A DNA stretch of 64,000 nt. Origin: Companilactobacillus musae (GTDB taxonomy: Bacteria; Bacillota; Bacilli; Lactobacillales; Lactobacillaceae). Positions 8,451 to 16,800 of the stretch are shown piece by piece. Made by a program: the position numbers and the translations under genes. The notes beneath the pieces are model-generated. The model had not been told where the DNA came from. It saw nothing but the letters and a program-made list of their open reading frames with translations, and made no database searches. Numbering within the stretch: position 1 is the first letter of the stretch; each line of letters opens with the position of its first letter. The stretch lies in contig NZ_BIFW01000004.1 of assembly GCF_003967595.1 (NCBI RefSeq), positions 62,001 to 126,000 on the forward strand, given 5' to 3'.

Positions 8451-9497
8451 TTACTTCTTATTCTTTCTGTAAGCAAAAATTACACTACCGGCAATGATCA
8501 CTAGAATAGCAATTCCTCCAAGAATGATCCAAATATCCTTAGAACGATTTGGAGTTGTCTTGTTGATCTTAGCAATTTGTTTATTAGTTACTGTGAAATT
8601 ACGCTTTAGCTTCCAAGCGTTCTGCCCATTATTTGCTTTTACATTCAAATACATTGTATAAGTTCCAGGTTTTAGACGCTTATTTTTGCTAGGTCCTGTA
8701 ACAGTGTTGACATTAACTGGATAATCAAAATCACTATCAGGTGCCATAGATAGATTCTTTTTACTTGAACTTAAAAGTACTTTACTACTACTATTCTTGG
8801 GTGTTACTTTAGCAGATACCGCAACTTTCTTTTCGAGAGTTGGAACATCATTATCCATTTCCGCATCAACTGAAACTTGACCGTTATTATTGGTTTCAAA
8901 AGCTTTAACTAATTTCAAATCTGGTTTAACGGCATCAGTATTTTGTTGAAGTTGTAGTCCTAAAACATAATTATATTCATTTCTAATCGTAACTCCTTTA
9001 GGTAATTTACCAGTATTTTGAGCTTGACCATTTTCATGTACTAAAATACCACCAAGCAATTCGCCAGAGAATTTTCCATCTGGAGCAGTAATTTGAATTG
9101 AAACTTCTTTGGAATTATTAGCACTAACGTCTACTTCTTTAGGATAACTAACTAGTTTTTCAATATTATATTTGAGATCTTTATTAGCTAATTTGCCATG
9201 ATCATTATAATCAATAACCCCATTGGTATCAGTTTCAGCACGATTTACAGAAACTTTGTAAGTGTGGTCAATATTGTCATTATTATTAATTTTGAATTTA
9301 ATTGTTTCTTTTTGACCAGGTGTGACTTTCAAATCATAATAACCAATACTTTTGTCAATCTGATTATCGGCTGGAATGCTGGATACACTGTAATTAACAG
9401 GTGATTGTGTTGCTGCATTGACCGTTTTTTGATTAAAAGTAAACGTTAAAAGTAAGCTTCCAAAAACCGTTAAGAGAATCATCAGATACTTTTTCAC
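8451..9497 (-). CDS. DUF916/DUF3324 WxL-interacting cell-surface protein
   Basis: 348 aa. Signal peptide (cleavage after about residue 28, V-N-A-A), then a DUF916 peptidoglycan-binding domain (about 35-160), a DUF3324 host-binding domain (about 165-305), a transmembrane helix near 322-343 and a positive tail (YRKNKK). Such proteins anchor WxL proteins at the wall and bind host components. It lies directly downstream of a WxL protein gene, as expected for the pair. The start codon is GTG, preceded by GGGAGGTAG. A terminator-like hairpin separates the two genes and should lower expression of this one. Confidence 0.93.
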   Translation of the reverse strand: MKKYLMILLTVFGSLLLTFTFNQKTVNAATQSPVNYSVSSIPADNQIDKSIGYYDLKVTPGQKETIKFKINNNDNIDHTYKVSVNRAETDTNGVIDYNDHGKLANKDLKYNIEKLVSYPKEVDVSANNSKEVSIQITAPDGKFSGELLGGILVHENGQAQNTGKLPKGVTIRNEYNYVLGLQLQQNTDAVKPDLKLVKAFETNNNGQVSVDAEMDNDVPTLEKKVAVSAKVTPKNSSSKVLLSSSKKNLSMAPDSDFDYPVNVNTVTGPSKNKRLKPGTYTMYLNVKANNGQNAWKLKRNFTVTNKQIAKINKTTPNRSKDIWIILGGIAILVIIAGSVIFAYRKNKK

Positions 9498-9511
9498 AAT
9501 ACTACCTCCCG

Positions 9512-9552
9512 AAAAAAAAGAGGCGGCATATTAGCGTTTAATATACCCCTCC
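9512..9552 (-). terminator. Intercistronic terminator/attenuator between WxL and DUF916 genes
   Basis: On the minus strand, arms around GAGG-GG-TATATTA and TAATAT-GCC-GCCTC with a five-base loop are followed by eight T. It lies in the 65-bp gap between the two genes, immediately before the downstream ribosome binding site. Confidence 0.75.
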
Positions 9553-9562
9553 TTCAATTATT

Positions 9563-10171
9563 TTATGATGGTGCATTTGTCAAAGTCCAAGATAGCGTTG
9601 ATGTATATGATCCACCAATATTACCAGCTGGGACTGAGAGTAAAGCATCGCCATTGTTATATTTAGCTGTAAATGAACCAACACCTTGTCCAGCGGCCGC
9701 ATTCAAAACGATTGCAGGAGCGCTAGTGATTGGTGTTTTGGCTGTAAAGGTTGGCAAAGTTGAAACGTTATCAGCATCATCAGCTGCAACAGGTGTCGTT
9801 TCAGTATCATCCATAGTTAAAGCTGCACCCTTCAAGGTTGCTCCACCAGTTGTTCCAGTCGTAAATGGTGTACCTGATACTGTCACTGACCAACCTGTAG
9901 CTTCACCAGGGTTAGCAACTTGCAAACCACTGCTAAAACTACTTGAAATATAATTAGTATCATCAGCGCTTGAATTTACGGTACCAAATTCAATACTTGG
10001 TGCTGACTTGATTGCAATCGTACCAGGTGTGATCGTGGTCGTTGCCGTAGCTGGTGTCGTTGTTGGCGTTGTGGTCGTATCAGCCTTTGCAACTAATCCA
10101 CTGGCTCCAATTGAGCCAAGTCCTAAAAATGCTGCGCCTATTAATAAACTGTTCTTTAATAATCTTTTCAT
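9563..10171 (-). CDS. WxL domain cell-wall surface protein
   Basis: 202 aa. Signal peptide of about 35 residues ending near AKADTT, a Thr/Pro/Ala-rich linker, then a WxL domain with both signatures: W-S-V in ATGWSVTVSG and the C-terminal LSWTLTNAPS motif. WxL domains bind peptidoglycan non-covalently without sortase. I start at the ATG at 10171, after GGAGGGG; an upstream in-frame ATG is inside that site. The partner DUF916 protein follows. A full csc-type cluster is not present, only this two-gene version. The 249-bp upstream region holds a possible structured leader (GGGACC/GGGTCCC and GGAGATT/AATCTCC dyads). Confidence 0.93.
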   Translation of the reverse strand: MKRLLKNSLLIGAAFLGLGSIGASGLVAKADTTTTPTTTPATATTTITPGTIAIKSAPSIEFGTVNSSADDTNYISSSFSSGLQVANPGEATGWSVTVSGTPFTTGTTGGATLKGAALTMDDTETTPVAADDADNVSTLPTFTAKTPITSAPAIVLNAAAGQGVGSFTAKYNNGDALLSVPAGNIGGSYTSTLSWTLTNAPS

Positions 10172-10420
10172 AATATTCCCCTCCATATCCGATATATTTA
10201 TCGATATGAACTGGGACCAGTCTTTTTAAGATAGCCTTTAGTCTAGGGTCCCATAGGGAATGACACTTTCATGCCATCTTTTAGAGGAGATTTCCTAATC
10301 TCCAAACATAGTTATAAATCCATTCGAACCATTAGACAAATATAAAGGGCAAATATTGCTGTAACTGTACAGAAAGTAAATTATAATAGAACCAACGATA
10401 ATTGGAGGGTGTCTTTTAGC

Positions 10421-11194
10421 ATGGATGAGTTAAAGAAAACTAACAATTTTATTATCAACGTTATTAATATTATTTGGAGTTTCGATTCTACCAATAAGAA
10501 AGTTATGATTCTTTTAGTCAAAAATTCCTTGGGAATCAATGCTGACAAATGGGGATTGCCGACAACTATTTTACGTCCCGATGAAAATGCTGAAGAAGCA
10601 TCATTACGTTTGATCCGTGAAAAAATTGGAATTAACCTACCCGATTTTTATACTGAGCAATTGGCAACTTTCAGTAATATTCATCGTTCTCCAAACCATC
10701 GAGAAATTGCTTTAACTTATATGACTTACCTACCTCACATGACCGAATTAAAGGCCGGCTATGGAGCTAAAGATGCAGAATGGTTTACAGTTGAATATTT
10801 GCCCGAACAATATCTTTTACAATATCATGACTTAAATTTCAAAACTTTATCGATTAAAATATCGGAAAGTGAATTTTATAACAATATTCAAGATTACTAT
10901 ACTGACAAGGATTTGGCTGCCGATCATGCTCTTATTCTCAAATTGGCTTTCCAAAGAATTACTAATCGACTTGATTACTTACCAACGATTTTACTAATCT
11001 TAGGTGATAGTTTTACCCTAAAACAAGCTCGTGAAGTCTATGCTACTTTTTGGAAAGAACCTGCTACAAGCATTGATAACTCTAACTTCCGAAAGACTCA
11101 TTCACATCTTTTTACAGAAGTTGGAATCGAGCATGGTAAAAGCGGCCGTCCTGCCAAACTCTACAAACTTAGTGGAATACTTGACCCCCAATAA
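10421..11194 (+). CDS. NrtR-like regulator (degenerate Nudix domain plus winged helix)
   Basis: 257 aa. The N-terminal ~150 residues have a Nudix fold, but the Nudix box is degenerate: LRLIREKIG keeps R-E yet lacks the two catalytic Glu residues, so hydrolysis is unlikely. The C-terminal ~80 residues form a winged helix (T-L-K-Q-A-R-E-V-Y, ending in GRPAKLYKL), as in NrtR repressors that sense ADP-ribose or related NAD metabolites. The next gene is a NiaP-like transporter, which supports a role in niacin or NAD homeostasis. Start chosen at the ATG at 10421 after TTGGAGGG. Confidence 0.85.
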   Translation: MDELKKTNNFIINVINIIWSFDSTNKKVMILLVKNSLGINADKWGLPTTILRPDENAEEASLRLIREKIGINLPDFYTEQLATFSNIHRSPNHREIALTYMTYLPHMTELKAGYGAKDAEWFTVEYLPEQYLLQYHDLNFKTLSIKISESEFYNNIQDYYTDKDLAADHALILKLAFQRITNRLDYLPTILLILGDSFTLKQAREVYATFWKEPATSIDNSNFRKTHSHLFTEVGIEHGKSGRPAKLYKLSGILDPQ

Positions 11195-11220
11195 GACTAA
11201 TGCTAGTCTTATTTTTATTC

Positions 11221-11263
11221 TATTAAAGGTAATTTTTACCTTTAATAAAATTCTTTATATATT
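11221..11263 (+). promoter_or_regulatory. Operator-promoter in front of the NiaP-like gene
   Basis: A perfect 12-bp inverted repeat, TATTAAAGGTAA (11221-11232) and TTACCTTTAATA (11236-11247), overlaps the -35 box TTTACC (11235-11240). A TATATT -10 box (11258-11263) follows after 17 bp. This geometry fits a repressor operator; the adjacent NrtR-like protein is the obvious candidate. Confidence 0.7.
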
Positions 11264-11286
11264 TTATAAATAATTGGAGGTAAGTT

Positions 11287-12483
11287 TTGAACTCAAAAGA
11301 AATGGAATTCTCAGACAAAAGTGGTCTGAAATTGCTAATGGTTATTGGTACTGCCTGGTTATTTGACGCTGCCGACGTTGCTTTGCTGTCTTTCATAATG
11401 CCATTGCTCAAAAAAGAAATGACACTAACAGATGCTCAAGTTGGATTGGTCAGCTCTATTACTACTGTCGGTATGATTTTTGGTGCCATTCTATTCGGTT
11501 ATCTTGCTGATAAATTTGGTAAAAAAAATATTATCATCATTACGTTATTATTATTCTCAATCAGTAACTTAGCTTTAGCTTTGACTACTAATCTATCTCA
11601 ATTCCTATTAGTTCGTTTTATTACAGGTATTGGTCTAGGTGGAGAATTGCCAGTAGCAACGACAATTATTGCCGATTCTTTCTCAGGTCATCGTCGTTCT
11701 AAAATGCTTATTCTAGTTGATAGTTTTTGGGCTATTGGTTGGATCTTGGCATCATTATTAGCATTTTTATTCATGCCTGTCTACGGTTGGCGTCCTACCG
11801 TTATTATCACTTCTGTTATGGCACTTTATACTTTGGTTATTCGTCGCCACTTGCCGGAACAGACCAACGTTAAAAATGAAAAACTGAATTTAAAAATTGC
11901 TTTAAGTGAAATTTGGTCACCTAAATACCGTCGAGCTACCTTATGTTTAAGTATTCTTTGGTTCATTATTATGTTTACTTACTATGGAATGTTCCTTTGG
12001 TTGCCTAGTGTTTTGATCAAACGTGGCTTTTCAGTTGTTCACAGTTTTGGTTACACACTATTAATGAGTTTTGCACAACTACCTGGTTACTTTTTTGCCG
12101 CTTATTTAATGGGTAAAATAAGCCGCAAAAAAGTATTAGCAATTTATTTAGTCGGAACAATTATCGGTGCATTCATGTTTGGAACTGCTCAATCTGTATG
12201 GGTCGTAGTTTTGAGCAGTTGTATCCTTTCATTCTTTACTTTAGGTGCTTGGGGAATCATGATTGCTTTAACTCCAACGCAATATCCACTTGAAACTCGT
12301 GGTGTTGGAATTGGCTTTACTCAATCAATAGGACGAATTGGTGCCACTGTTGGACCATACTTGATTGGATTCTCATTGGGCTCAGGACTAAGCGTTACTA
12401 CTGTTTTCTTTTACTTCGTTATAGCTCTAATTATCGGAATCATCGTACTTGTCTTTGGAATGGTCGATCGTGATCAAAAGTAA
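11287..12483 (+). CDS. niaP: MFS transporter, probable niacin permease
   Basis: 398 aa, 12 predicted transmembrane helices. The N-terminal FDAADVALLSF segment and the IGLGGELPVATTIIADSF loop resemble the NiaP/YceI niacin transporters of Firmicutes in the sugar-porter-like MFS branch. It would import nicotinate or nicotinamide across the membrane. Neighbourhood supports this: an NrtR-like regulator is directly upstream. The start appears to be TTG at 11287, six bases after TTGGAGG; the next Met is 15 bases further. Substrate assignment is inference from family and context. Confidence 0.8.
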   Translation: MNSKEMEFSDKSGLKLLMVIGTAWLFDAADVALLSFIMPLLKKEMTLTDAQVGLVSSITTVGMIFGAILFGYLADKFGKKNIIIITLLLFSISNLALALTTNLSQFLLVRFITGIGLGGELPVATTIIADSFSGHRRSKMLILVDSFWAIGWILASLLAFLFMPVYGWRPTVIITSVMALYTLVIRRHLPEQTNVKNEKLNLKIALSEIWSPKYRRATLCLSILWFIIMFTYYGMFLWLPSVLIKRGFSVVHSFGYTLLMSFAQLPGYFFAAYLMGKISRKKVLAIYLVGTIIGAFMFGTAQSVWVVVLSSCILSFFTLGAWGIMIALTPTQYPLETRGVGIGFTQSIGRIGATVGPYLIGFSLGSGLSVTTVFFYFVIALIIGIIVLVFGMVDRDQK

Positions 12484-12507
12484 TTTCTAAATAATTTAAT
12501 TTATGGA

Positions 12508-12562
12508 TAAAAAAGGTCCCCATGCGACAACCATTTTTGGTTATTGCATGAGGACCTTTTAC
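12508..12562. terminator. Bidirectional terminator
   Basis: Long hairpin (AAAAGGTCC...GGACCTTTT with CATGCGACAACCA/TGGTTATTGCATG inner pairing) between the converging niaP-like gene and the B3/B4 gene. Confidence 0.9.
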
Positions 12563-12572
12563 TATTCGGAAA

Positions 12573-13286
12573 TTATAGTTCAGCTGTTTCTCTATGATCA
12601 CTTGTTAAATGTTCAATCTTACCCGTTACTTTAAAGTAATCTTCTGTCAAAGTCTTTAACTCTTCAATTGCTTCAGTAGCTCGCTTAGCTTGCTCAGCAT
12701 TAATTGCTTCAATAACTAAGACTGAATCAGTAGTGTCCTCTGTCAACATTGTTCTTTGAGCTTCACGCCAGTTTAAGCATCGACAAATTGCACCAGAATT
12801 ATCATAATAAATAATTTCTCCAGGTAAAGCTGGTGAATCTTCGGTTGCTCCAAGTGGCTTAAAACCTTCGCCACCCTTAGCTTCACCCAAGTGCATATCA
12901 CCGTCAAAAGCATTCATGTTTTCACCACCGCAAGGTACACCATACTTCAATGAGATACTGTTATAAATATCTACCAAAGGTATAATTGGTGAAAACTTGT
13001 GTCCTTGGTTGGCCCGTTTCAAAAGAGCCTCAATTGAACAACGAGCACCCTTTTTTGTCTTAAATTCTCTAAAGGCCTGACGCCATTGGTCAATAACTTC
13101 ATTCTCTCTAAAAGTTTCATTTGTCAAAAATTTCTCTGATTCTTTAGTTGCATCATCCAATAATTTAGCAAAATATGGATCATCTTTTTCATCCACATGA
13201 TTATCAATACCATGGATTGTTAAAGTACTTATTTGTGCTTCTGGGAAAAGTTCCCAAAACTTATCATCTACTACTACTTTTGTCAT
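12573..13286 (-). CDS. B3/B4 tRNA-binding domain protein
   Basis: 237 aa. A stand-alone B3/B4 domain, like the one in the phenylalanyl-tRNA synthetase beta chain, with the recognisable KKGARCSIEALLKR and VDIYNSISLKYGVPCGGEN segments. Free-standing versions are proposed to edit or check mischarged tRNA, or to act on amino acid analogues, but the function is not established. It is the last gene of a marR-GNAT-B3/B4 operon, one base from the gene before it. MarR control would suggest a stress or toxic-amino-acid response. Confidence 0.85.
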   Translation of the reverse strand: MTKVVVDDKFWELFPEAQISTLTIHGIDNHVDEKDDPYFAKLLDDATKESEKFLTNETFRENEVIDQWRQAFREFKTKKGARCSIEALLKRANQGHKFSPIIPLVDIYNSISLKYGVPCGGENMNAFDGDMHLGEAKGGEGFKPLGATEDSPALPGEIIYYDNSGAICRCLNWREAQRTMLTEDTTDSVLVIEAINAEQAKRATEAIEELKTLTEDYFKVTGKIEHLTSDHRETAEL

Positions 13287-13287
13287 A

Positions 13288-13809
13288 TTATTTCCTCAAT
13301 TCTTTTTTTAAAATATAATCTGTTTGTGACGATCCACCCATTACAAATCTATGTTCACTAAATCTTGTAAAGCCCATATATTTATAAAACTCTTGTGCTG
13401 GAAAATTACTTTCCCAAACTCCAAGCCATATTCGTTTACGATGTAATTCTTTAGCTCGGCTTATCGCCAGTTTAAGTAATATTTTACCTAAACCTTGTCG
13501 TTTAAATTGCTTACGAACATAAATTCTCTGGATCTCTAAAAAATCATCTGGCATTTTTTCACTTTGAGCATCTAAGATATTGATTTTTAAATAACCTGCC
13601 AATATCCCATCAACGTATAAAAAATAAAATTCTGAATTAACATTATTCATTTCTTGACTTAAAGTTGCTAAGTCATAAGCTTTATCCAAATATGCATTCA
13701 AATTTTCAATCGTATTATAATCACCAAAGGTATCAGTAAAAGTCTCCCGACTAAGCTTTTGTAAAACTTCAAGATCTTCAGTCGTACATCTTCTTATCTT
13801 AGTTACCAT
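13288..13809 (-). CDS. GNAT family N-acetyltransferase
   Basis: 173 aa. Full GNAT fold with acetyl-CoA motif A visible as R-K-Q-F-K-R-Q-G-L-G-K-I-L, followed by the ELHRKRIWLGVWESN and FYKYMGF segments. It most resembles spermidine/diamine- or PaiA-like acetyltransferases. Its ATG directly abuts the stop codon of the marR gene, so translation is probably coupled. The acceptor substrate is not predictable. Confidence 0.88.
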   Translation of the reverse strand: MVTKIRRCTTEDLEVLQKLSRETFTDTFGDYNTIENLNAYLDKAYDLATLSQEMNNVNSEFYFLYVDGILAGYLKINILDAQSEKMPDDFLEIQRIYVRKQFKRQGLGKILLKLAISRAKELHRKRIWLGVWESNFPAQEFYKYMGFTRFSEHRFVMGGSSQTDYILKKELRK

Positions 13810-14262
13810 TTAATATATCCGCTTATTACCTTTCTTCACATACTCCCAATTTTCGGAAATATTGTCCTCTACACGTTCCAACAATTCAAAAATTTGCTTT
13901 CTTTCAGTTGGGGACAATCCCTCCAAGGCAATTTCATTTGAATAATGTTCTTCACGATCAAGAATCGGATAAGTTTGCTTTCCCTTTTCAGTGACATAAA
14001 GCTTTTTTTCTTTTTTATTATCTTCAGATTGTTTTCTAACTATAAAATCATTATTTTCTAATTTTTTTATTGCCCGAGCTGCCGTAGTGCGATCTACTTT
14101 GATCATTTCAGCAACTTTTTCCTGAATAATTCCTGGATGCTCATAGATTCGAGCTAAATAAATATATTGACCCTTTGTTAAATCATATTGTTTAAATTCA
14201 ATATTACTAATCGAATCCAACGATCGGGCAATTACTCCAATCGATCTCAAAATATCTGCCAC
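13810..14262 (-). CDS. MarR family transcriptional regulator
   Basis: 150 aa winged-helix regulator. DNA-binding part: Y-I-Y-L-A-R-I-Y-E-H-P-G-I-I-Q (helix 2), the recognition helix in DRTTAARAIKKLE, and the beta wing with RKQSEDNKKEKKLY. Start codon GTG with a GAGAGGC ribosome binding site. It is the first gene of an operon with a GNAT acetyltransferase and a B3/B4 protein and probably autoregulates it; the ligand is unknown. Confidence 0.92.
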   Translation of the reverse strand: MADILRSIGVIARSLDSISNIEFKQYDLTKGQYIYLARIYEHPGIIQEKVAEMIKVDRTTAARAIKKLENNDFIVRKQSEDNKKEKKLYVTEKGKQTYPILDREEHYSNEIALEGLSPTERKQIFELLERVEDNISENWEYVKKGNKRIY

Positions 14263-14328
14263 AACTTTGCCTCTCTTTCAAACAAGATATATCGTATAAC
14301 TATTTTGTTGCAATTACAACAAAATTAA

Positions 14329-14368
14329 TAAAATAAAAAAGTAGCAATCTTAATGAAATTGCTACCAA
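14329..14368 (-). terminator. Terminator of the immunity gene
   Basis: GTAGCAAT/ATTGCTAC hairpin followed on the minus strand by TTTTTTATTTTATT. Confidence 0.8.
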
Positions 14369-14385
14369 TTATTATTATTCAGTTT

Positions 14386-14661
14386 TTAGTTGATGGCATA
14401 GCCAACATTATGTGCAAATTGATCAATCTGTTCAATGTATTCGTCACCGTTATCAAGTTTGGCTAAAGTATCTTGAACTTTGCGATCATCACGTAATCTA
14501 CCAAACAGATATTGGAATGAATAGTTCTTATTCAACAAATTATATGTCTTTAGAACAAAATCCTTAGAATAATCCTCTTTATCCAAGTCCTTTGCATTAT
14601 TAATATCGGTATACAGCTCCGATAAAATTCTCTTTGCTTCTGTATTGTCATTTAATTTCAT
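14386..14661 (-). CDS. Bacteriocin immunity protein, enterocin A-immunity type
   Basis: 91 aa, all-helical and charged. The N-terminal E-A-K-R-I-L-S-E-L-Y-T-D-I-N segment resembles class IIa immunity proteins of the enterocin A type. These cytoplasmic four-helix proteins protect the mannose-PTS target from pediocin-like bacteriocins. No bacteriocin or export gene lies nearby, so it is an orphan immunity gene. Start chosen at the ATG at 14661 after AGGTGG. A cre-like site lies in its leader. Similarity is judged by eye; alternative: a small helical protein of unknown function. Confidence 0.72.
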   Translation of the reverse strand: MKLNDNTEAKRILSELYTDINNAKDLDKEDYSKDFVLKTYNLLNKNYSFQYLFGRLRDDRKVQDTLAKLDNGDEYIEQIDQFAHNVGYAIN

Positions 14662-14712
14662 CAATACGCACCACCTAATTAATTATTAAAGCTCATACTC
14701 GAAATAAGCAAA

Positions 14713-14726
14713 TGTAAGCGTTTACT
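14713..14726 (-). promoter_or_regulatory. cre-like site upstream of the immunity gene
   Basis: TGTAAGCGTTTACT matches the catabolite-responsive element consensus (TGWAANCGNTNWCA) at 13 of 14 positions. It lies about 50 bp before the start codon and just downstream of a TATAAT -10 box on the minus strand, a roadblock/repression position for CcpA. Confidence 0.65.
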
Positions 14727-14792
14727 ATATTCCGTATTTCTATTATACGACTAATAAGTTTAAATTTCACTTAAATGCCAAATATCGTTTAA

Positions 14793-15467
14793 TTAATTAT
14801 TTTGTGTTTTGAAATTATGTTTCAACGCTGGCCAAATCCACTTATCTGCTGTTGCAATCAGAATACCATTAAAGATAAATGAGAAAACAGTTCCAATATT
14901 AACCGAGTAGACATTGTGGATAGTAATACCAGATATAATAATTATTATAATTGGTGGGATAAAATCAATAATCTGTGCAGCCGTCGAATTTCCTTTTAAA
15001 TACAAGAAACGCAAAATATTCGTCGTATCATCATTAGGATGCATAACAATATTAGCTCTCTGATAAAGTGAAATAGCTACGCAGAAGAACACTACCCCCA
15101 AACAAGATAAAATTGTTCTAATAACTATTGGTAAACTAGGTACTCCTACCATATTTAGCAAATTAGTAAAGACATTTACAAAATAGCTAAAAAACATTAC
15201 ATACAAAATTTCTCCAATTAATCTCTTGCCATCGAATCTTTTTATCAAAAATTGATTAATTATGGCATTCATTACCCCAATAATAAATAACAATAATCCG
15301 GTGTTCCAACCGAACCACTTATTCATATTAACAGCCGAAGCAGTCCACAAACCACTACCCATATTAGCTGAAATACATAAGCCATTTCCAAAAGCATTTA
15401 ATACCAATCCCGAAACCAAACCGATTATTCTTGCTTGAATTGAATTTTTAATACTATCACTCCTCAT
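14793..15467 (-). CDS. YczE/YitT-like integral membrane protein
   Basis: 224 aa with about five to six transmembrane helices. The N-terminal LNAFGNGLCISANMGSG segment resembles the YczE/YyaS membrane family, members of which affect surfactin production in Bacillus but have no settled biochemical role. The start is uncertain: ATG 15467 (or GTG just before it) has no good ribosome binding site, whereas GAGGAG lies just inside the gene, so a downstream non-canonical start is possible. It seems to be transcribed alone. Confidence 0.75.
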   Translation of the reverse strand: MRSDSIKNSIQARIIGLVSGLVLNAFGNGLCISANMGSGLWTASAVNMNKWFGWNTGLLLFIIGVMNAIINQFLIKRFDGKRLIGEILYVMFFSYFVNVFTNLLNMVGVPSLPIVIRTILSCLGVVFFCVAISLYQRANIVMHPNDDTTNILRFLYLKGNSTAAQIIDFIPPIIIIIISGITIHNVYSVNIGTVFSFIFNGILIATADKWIWPALKHNFKTQNN

Positions 15468-15565
15468 CACATATGGTAAATATGGTACAACAAATACACC
15501 CCTAAAAACAAAAAAATCTCAGCATTCAACCATTATGTTTGGTTACACACTGAAATTTTTAATAT

Positions 15566-16426
15566 TTATTCTTGATAGTTTTTTACAAGAAACTCTTTTA
15601 ATGGCATGGCCGAATGTCCCATAATTTTTTGATAATCATTACTTATAACGTTCAACAAACCACGGCCACCAGCATCATACATTGAAGATAGCATATGTCC
15701 TTCGTTACCTTCATTATAGATCTGAGCAAATTCATCCAAACTAACTGGTTGATAGCCAATTTCTGATCCTGCTACCTCAGATAAAACTTCTGCCAATTGT
15801 GGCATCGTATAGTTTTGATCTTGAGTTAAGGTATAAATTTTACCATTTTTCAAAAGTTCTTTCGTGGCAGCAACTTTGGCAAAAGCTTTTGAACTATCTT
15901 CCAAACTTATAAAACTCAAAGCTTGATCTTTCATTGGGTAGATAACATTTTTACGCTCAATCAACTCTGGTAAATATGGTACCAATGGATCAGCGTAAAG
16001 GGCATTTTTAACAATTGTATAAGGAATACCTGAGGAAGCTAATCTTCTTGGTAGATAACCATAAAATGCTGACAAATCAAACGGATTGTTTTCTTGATCA
16101 GCAATGAATCCCATTGCCAAAATATGTCCAACTTGTGCTTTTTGAGCAGCCTTAATAACATTTTCTAATTCTGATACTCGACTAAAACTATCATGACTTT
16201 TACTTGGAATATAAATCAAAACATCTTTATTTTGAAAAGCAGTGATTAAAGTATCTTCATTTAAAAAATCAATTGCTTCAACATTTGCCCCAGCGTCAAC
16301 AATGTGTTGAGCTTTACTAATCGTATGAACCCCAGCAGTTACATCTGAACTGGGTACCAATTTAATTAATTCATCAAAAATATGTTTGCCCAAATGTCCC
16401 GTGGCACCTGTTATTAAATACTTCAT
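15566..16426 (-). CDS. NmrA/QorB-like NAD(P)-binding protein
   Basis: 286 aa atypical SDR. N-terminal Rossmann motif TGATGHLG, no classical YxxxK catalytic pair, and a family segment F-Y-G-Y-L-P-R-R-L-A-S-S-G-I-P-Y-T-I-V-K as in QorB/TMR-type NAD(P)H:quinone reductases. It may reduce quinones or act as a redox sensor; function not certain. Good AGGAGG ribosome binding site before the ATG at 16426. Confidence 0.88.
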   Translation of the reverse strand: MKYLITGATGHLGKHIFDELIKLVPSSDVTAGVHTISKAQHIVDAGANVEAIDFLNEDTLITAFQNKDVLIYIPSKSHDSFSRVSELENVIKAAQKAQVGHILAMGFIADQENNPFDLSAFYGYLPRRLASSGIPYTIVKNALYADPLVPYLPELIERKNVIYPMKDQALSFISLEDSSKAFAKVAATKELLKNGKIYTLTQDQNYTMPQLAEVLSEVAGSEIGYQPVSLDEFAQIYNEGNEGHMLSSMYDAGGRGLLNVISNDYQKIMGHSAMPLKEFLVKNYQE

Positions 16427-16509
16427 AGTTAATTACCTCCTGATTGCAAACTACATGTTACTTTAAAAATCACAGATAGTCAAACAATTAATCTTTAATA
16501 ACCACAATT

Positions 16510-16583
16510 AAAAAAAAAACAGTACCCATTAAGCACTCAGGGTTGTAAAATACCCCAAACTAATGGACACCATTCTTCTTTAT
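16510..16583 (-). terminator. Structured terminator, family C copy 2
   Basis: Counterpart of 6344-6420: AACAGTACCCATTA...TAATGG outer pairing with GGGT/ACCC inside, A-rich on the left so the minus transcript ends in a T run. It lies 3' of the 59-aa gene on the minus strand. Confidence 0.7.
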
Positions 16584-16620
16584 TATATAAGATAGAAACT
16601 AAATTACAGCACAAAACATA

Positions 16621-16800
16621 CTACCATTGTTCATGATTCCAAAGACGACCATCGACTTCGCCTTTTAATTGTTCTAAACGTTTATTTTGCTCATTGACGA
16701 CTTTATTCATGGCCACTAAAAAAGCTCTATTTTCATAAGCTTTTTGTTTATCAGATAAAGTTTCGATTTGTTTACTGAGCCATAGACCTGTATCATCCAT
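16621..16800 (-). CDS. Small 59-residue charged protein
   Basis: 59 aa beginning M-D-D-T-G-L-W-L-S-K and ending W-N-H-E-Q-W. It is highly charged and predicted helical throughout, without a signal or membrane segment. Its ATG abuts the TAA of the upstream NAD(P)H oxidoreductase gene (TAAATG), which strongly suggests translational coupling and a real gene. I do not recognise the family. A helper or partner of the upstream flavoprotein is possible but unproven. Confidence 0.75.
   Translation of the reverse strand: MDDTGLWLSKQIETLSDKQKAYENRAFLVAMNKVVNEQNKRLEQLKGEVDGRLWNHEQW

Noticed and set aside
9198-10229. Plus-strand open frames opposite the DUF916 and WxL genes
   Set aside because: Shadows of well-supported minus-strand genes; no ribosome binding sites and no family resemblance.
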